From the NCBI GenBank assembly GCA_900552795.1, contig USBB01000014.1, forward strand, positions 1-54,290: a stretch of DNA of 54,290 bases, given 5' to 3'. Positions 52,021 to 54,290 of this stretch are shown in pieces. A program made the position numbers and the translations under genes. The first letter of the stretch is position 1. Every line of letters begins with the position of its first letter. The stretch comes from an uncultured Eubacterium sp. (GTDB lineage: Bacteria; Bacillota; Clostridia; Lachnospirales; Lachnospiraceae). The notes beneath the pieces were generated by a model, which saw only the letters and a program-made list of their open reading frames with translations, made no database searches and had not been told where the DNA came from.

Positions 52021-52146
52021 GACGCTTTGCGTCGGAGGAATCGCGAGGCAAATCTCAAATTTGCCTCTGCGATAAAAGCTACTTTGTGGCGCCTGCGACA
52101 CAAATAGCTGTGTGAAAAATCATCGTATCAACATGATTTTTCACAC
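52021..52146. repeat. Array of four consecutive hairpins
   Basis: Four inverted repeats in 126 bp: GACGC-TTT-GCGTC (52021-52033); TCGC and GAGGCAAAT paired with ATTTGCCTC and GCGA (52041-52072); AGCTA/TAGCT with TTTGTG/CACAAA (52077-52109); and GTGTGAAAAATCAT/ATGATTTTTCACAC, 14 perfect pairs (52110-52146). They fill the space between the nucleotidyltransferase stop and the Wzz-like start. None has a clear long T tract. Confidence 0.85.
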
Positions 52147-52158
52147 TATGGTTTCTCC

Positions 52159-53079
52159 TTACTTGTATAATTTTGACGGATATTTTCCCTCATCAATTAA
52201 TTTGCGTATTGAGGATACAACCACATCTTTATCTTCTTTATATGTAACCCCAAACCATTTATCATTGGTCTCTAAAACTGCAACATTTGCCTTTCCGCCC
52301 TTTATTAACTGGTCAACAACTGAAGGCAAAAGATATTCGCTCTTAATATCTCCCTCTTTAATATTTGATAAAAATTCTTTAAATCCACTTTCAAGCTCAT
52401 TAAAGAAATCAGGAGTAAAGCCCCACATATTCATTGAAACATTGCTCTTTACATCAATCTCAACTATATTTCCATCTTTATCTTCACATGCAGCTCCATG
52501 TTGAGTTTTAACAATTCCGCCTGTCTCATTTACACCTATAAGATTCTGTGCTTCGTCCATGACACACACACCTCTTGTAACAGCACCATTGTCGCTCAAT
52601 GTATTACCCAGTATAAAACCTGCCATGCAGAATTCAAACTGCTTATCTGATGGATGCTCTTCTATAAGATAATCATGTATAAGCTTAAACGCAGTCTTTC
52701 CATAATAATCATCAGCATTTATTACAAGAAACGGTTCTTTTACAACATCCTTACACGCTAATATGGCCTGACCTGTACCCCAAGGCTTTGTTCTGTCCTC
52801 AGGTGCAGTAAAACCATCAGGTAAATCTGTAATTTCCTGAAAAACATATTCTACAGGAATAACCTCTGACACTTTATTGCCTATGACCTCTTTAAATGTT
52901 TCAAATAAATCTTTTCTTGTAACAAAAACTACTTTGTTAAAACCTGCCTCCATCGCATCATAGATTGAATAATCCATAATAATTTCTCCGTTAGGTCCCA
53001 TTGGCTCCAACTGCTTAATGCCCCCTCCGAAACGGCTTCCCATTCCAGCAGCCATAATTACCAAAGTTGTAGATTTCAT
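52159..53079 (-). CDS. Sugar-phosphate nucleotidyltransferase
   Basis: 306 residues of the NTP-transferase fold: MAAGMGSRFGGGIKQLEPMGP (binding loop, residues 8-28), VINADDYYGKTAF (metal-binding Asp pair) and NMWGFTPDFF. It should activate a sugar 1-phosphate, but which sugar or nucleotide is not readable; it is not a typical GalU. GGAGGG precedes the ATG at 53079. A polysaccharide role is suggested by the Wzz-like gene next door, although four hairpins separate them. The upstream lipoprotein gene ends 43 bp before. Confidence 0.83.
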   Translation of the reverse strand: MKSTTLVIMAAGMGSRFGGGIKQLEPMGPNGEIIMDYSIYDAMEAGFNKVVFVTRKDLFETFKEVIGNKVSEVIPVEYVFQEITDLPDGFTAPEDRTKPWGTGQAILACKDVVKEPFLVINADDYYGKTAFKLIHDYLIEEHPSDKQFEFCMAGFILGNTLSDNGAVTRGVCVMDEAQNLIGVNETGGIVKTQHGAACEDKDGNIVEIDVKSNVSMNMWGFTPDFFNELESGFKEFLSNIKEGDIKSEYLLPSVVDQLIKGGKANVAVLETNDKWFGVTYKEDKDVVVSSIRKLIDEGKYPSKLYK

Positions 53080-53122
53080 AATTCCCTCCGTAACTTTCCA
53101 AAATTTTATTAGTAATATATTA

Positions 53123-53908
53123 TTATTCCTCTTCAGGATAGTAATACCAACACATAGATAATATTTTTCCGTCTTTATCAAGTTCTATCGACAACTGTGC
53201 AAAGTCATCACTTATCGATGCATACTCACTCTTATATGGTGCCTCAAAATAATACATCTCTATATAGTAAGAATCTGCATCTTCCAAAGAATCATATCCG
53301 TTAAAATTTATAAGTCCATATTCAACATTACCTGTTTCCTTAACAGATTCCAAATTGTCAATAGTATAAGCACCATACAGGTACTTTCCAAATATAACTG
53401 ATTTATCGGCAGAATAGTAATTATTATTCATACAATCAGTATCTCTGTAATATACACTGATAACATTATCAAAAGTCCCTCCAACCTGAATACCTCTTGA
53501 AAATGTATCGTTATTGTTAGTTGTTTCATATGATGTAAGCTTATATGCACCGCCTATCATTGTAAATGTAAGTGAACGCCCGTCATATAAATACACCTTT
53601 TCATTTGCCGAAACTGCATCCTGTGCATCACTATTTATTTCTTTTATACTTTCAGGCTCACCAAGTTCTTCTATAACCTGATTCTCAGTTGCAAGATATG
53701 ATAAATTTCCAACCTTCAAGTCCTCAAATGAAAACTTATCCGCCGTACTTACAGATAACTTATCGTACTCTTTGACAGCTTCCGTAAGCTCCTCACCGTC
53801 AGCAGATATAACCGCTTCCTGGCGTCTACCGCATGCGGCCATACCGAAAAGTGCCAGACACATAACTGCAATATATAATTTTTTCTTTATATTTCTAAAC
53901 TTAAACAT
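53123..53908 (-). CDS. Putative lipoprotein
   Basis: 261 residues. A basic N terminus, a hydrophobic core and the lipobox GMAAC (Cys26) mark a lipoprotein signal, so the protein should be anchored to the outer face of the membrane. The rest is Tyr- and Asp-rich with no motif I recognise. A segment near LATENQVIEELGEPESIKE resembles short BLIP/SmpA-type repeats, but weakly. AAAGGT precedes the ATG. Same strand as the nucleotidyltransferase. Confidence 0.72.
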   Translation of the reverse strand: MFKFRNIKKKLYIAVMCLALFGMAACGRRQEAVISADGEELTEAVKEYDKLSVSTADKFSFEDLKVGNLSYLATENQVIEELGEPESIKEINSDAQDAVSANEKVYLYDGRSLTFTMIGGAYKLTSYETTNNNDTFSRGIQVGGTFDNVISVYYRDTDCMNNNYYSADKSVIFGKYLYGAYTIDNLESVKETGNVEYGLINFNGYDSLEDADSYYIEMYYFEAPYKSEYASISDDFAQLSIELDKDGKILSMCWYYYPEEE

Positions 53909-53930
53909 CTTTTACCTTTTCTATTATTAT

Positions 53931-54045
53931 ACCATATCAGCAGAAAATCAAGCAGCTGCAAAGCAGATATTTGATTTCACCTGATATGGTAACGACAAAA
54001 TCAATAAGCTGTCTTTGACAGCAGCAGATGTGCATAGCACATCTG
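53931..54045. repeat. Branched hairpin cluster upstream of the lipoprotein gene
   Basis: ACCATATCAG (53931-53940) pairs with CTGATATGGT (53981-53990) and encloses GAAAATCAA/TTTGATTTC and CTGC-AAA-GCAG. It is followed by GCTGTC-TTT-GACAGC (54008-54022) and CAGATGTGC-ATA-GCACATCTG (54025-54045). Confidence 0.8.
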
Positions 54046-54078
54046 AATTCTAGAGTTATTATACCATACATATTCTAC

Positions 54079-54120
54079 AAAAAAAAGGTTTTAATCAGCA
54101 CTTATATGCTAATTAAAACC
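54079..54120 (-). terminator. Terminator of the tRNA-Glu/tRNA-Cys transcript
   Basis: GGTTTTAAT (54087-54095) pairs with ATTAAAACC (54112-54120), with AGCA/TGCT inside; eight A on the left give a T run in the minus-strand transcript. Confidence 0.85.
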
Positions 54121-54128
54121 CTCATAAG

Positions 54129-54199
54129 AGGCGACAACCAGATTCGAACTGGTGATCAGGGTGTTGCAGACCCACGCCTTACCACTTGGCTATGTCGCC
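54129..54199 (-). tRNA. tRNA-Cys (GCA)
   Basis: 71 nt. Acceptor arms GGCGACA and TGTCGCC, D arm GCC..GGC, anticodon loop CTGCAAC (anticodon GCA), T arm CCAG-TTCGAAT-CTGG, discriminator T. No CCA is encoded. It follows tRNA-Glu by 37 bp. Confidence 0.95.
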
Positions 54200-54236
54200 A
54201 TAATATACTATATTATATTAACTAATTAAAAAAATA

Positions 54237-54290
54237 TGACTCCAAGGGGATTTGAACCCCTGTTACCGCCGTGAAAGGGCGGTGTCTTAA
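54237..54290 (-). tRNA. tRNA-Glu (UUC), cut by the window edge
   Basis: The 3' part is visible: anticodon stem CCGCC/GGCGG with loop CTTTCAC (anticodon TTC), T arm AGGGG-TTCAAAT-CCCCT, and acceptor TGGAGTC plus discriminator A. The 5' acceptor and part of the D arm lie beyond 54290. Confidence 0.9.

Noticed and set aside
52003..52101. 33-residue N-terminal extension of the Wzz-like protein
   Set aside because: The extension would be translated from the hairpin array and has no ribosome-binding site; the ATG at 52002 has one and begins a normal membrane helix.
52159..53079. Calling the nucleotidyltransferase GalU or RmlA
   Set aside because: The N-terminal loop GMGSRFGGGIKQLEPMGP differs from both families; only the general fold is secure.
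52021..54045. Hairpin clusters as a CRISPR array
   Set aside because: The arms differ from hairpin to hairpin, there is no constant repeat of 25-40 bp and no regular spacing, and no cas gene is nearby.

Overview
The window looks like a chromosomal segment from a low-GC, Gram-positive anaerobe of the class Clostridia. The best guess is a pectin-degrading member of the Lachnospiraceae such as the Lachnospira group. This is inferred from AT-rich DNA, Clostridia-type protein sequences, a glgC/glgD pair, a long PRPP synthetase, a probable Na+-type F-ATP synthase, and two large surface-anchored family PL9 pectate lyases. Several groups (spoVG and prs; sua5-ywlE-rpiB-atp-ywmB; rpsF-ssb-rpsR, gdpP-rplI-dnaB) keep Bacillus-like neighbourhoods, and some of these lie near the origin in Bacillus.

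Layout. 1-2.9 kb (minus): spoVG, then glgC-glgD for glycogen synthesis. 3.2-8.3 kb (plus): murC, an array of perfect DnaA boxes, a DnaD/DnaB-like primosome gene, a DnaI-type helicase loader, and prs. 8.3-15.1 kb (minus): a class A penicillin-binding protein with a large membrane-anchored partner, a methyltransferase, and ywmB. 15.2-22.3 kb (minus): the complete operon atpZ-I-B-E-F-H-A-G-D-C. 22.5-28.3 kb: a DUF402 gene (plus), then a minus-strand run of dCMP deaminase, rpiB, YwlE-type phosphatase, Sua5, an N-acetylmuramoyl-L-alanine amidase and a GH18 protein. A 0.74-kb gene-free stretch and mecA (plus) follow.

30.1-43.0 kb (minus): two paralogous multidomain PL9 pectate lyases with C-terminal PKTGD cell-wall sorting signals. 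Between them lies a visibly more AT-rich cassette: a membrane-bound XRE regulator, an unlisted 31-residue membrane peptide, a promoter overlapped by a 10-bp-arm dyad, a 53-residue double-glycine peptide with a zinc-finger-like CX2CX12HX6H core, a terminator, and a peptidase-containing ABC transporter (PCAT). A small exporter follows. I consider this peptide-secretion cassette the best candidate for an undescribed system in the window.

43.3-54.3 kb: a DUF1858 gene divergent from a short 2[4Fe-4S] ferredoxin; dnaB-rplI-gdpP; rpsF-ssb-rpsR; DUF951; a sirtuin overlapped by a CpsD-like protein with a degenerate P-loop, itself next to a Wzz/CpsC-like protein; a sugar nucleotidyltransferase; a lipoprotein; and tRNA-Cys and the 3' part of tRNA-Glu at the right edge.

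Operon ends in the right half carry unusual clusters of short perfect hairpins, often with CTTT or TTT loops, beyond the ordinary terminators. The other main regulatory observations are the DnaA-box array in front of the primosome genes and a hairpin that covers the ywmB ribosome-binding site. All family names come from reading motifs; no database search was run.
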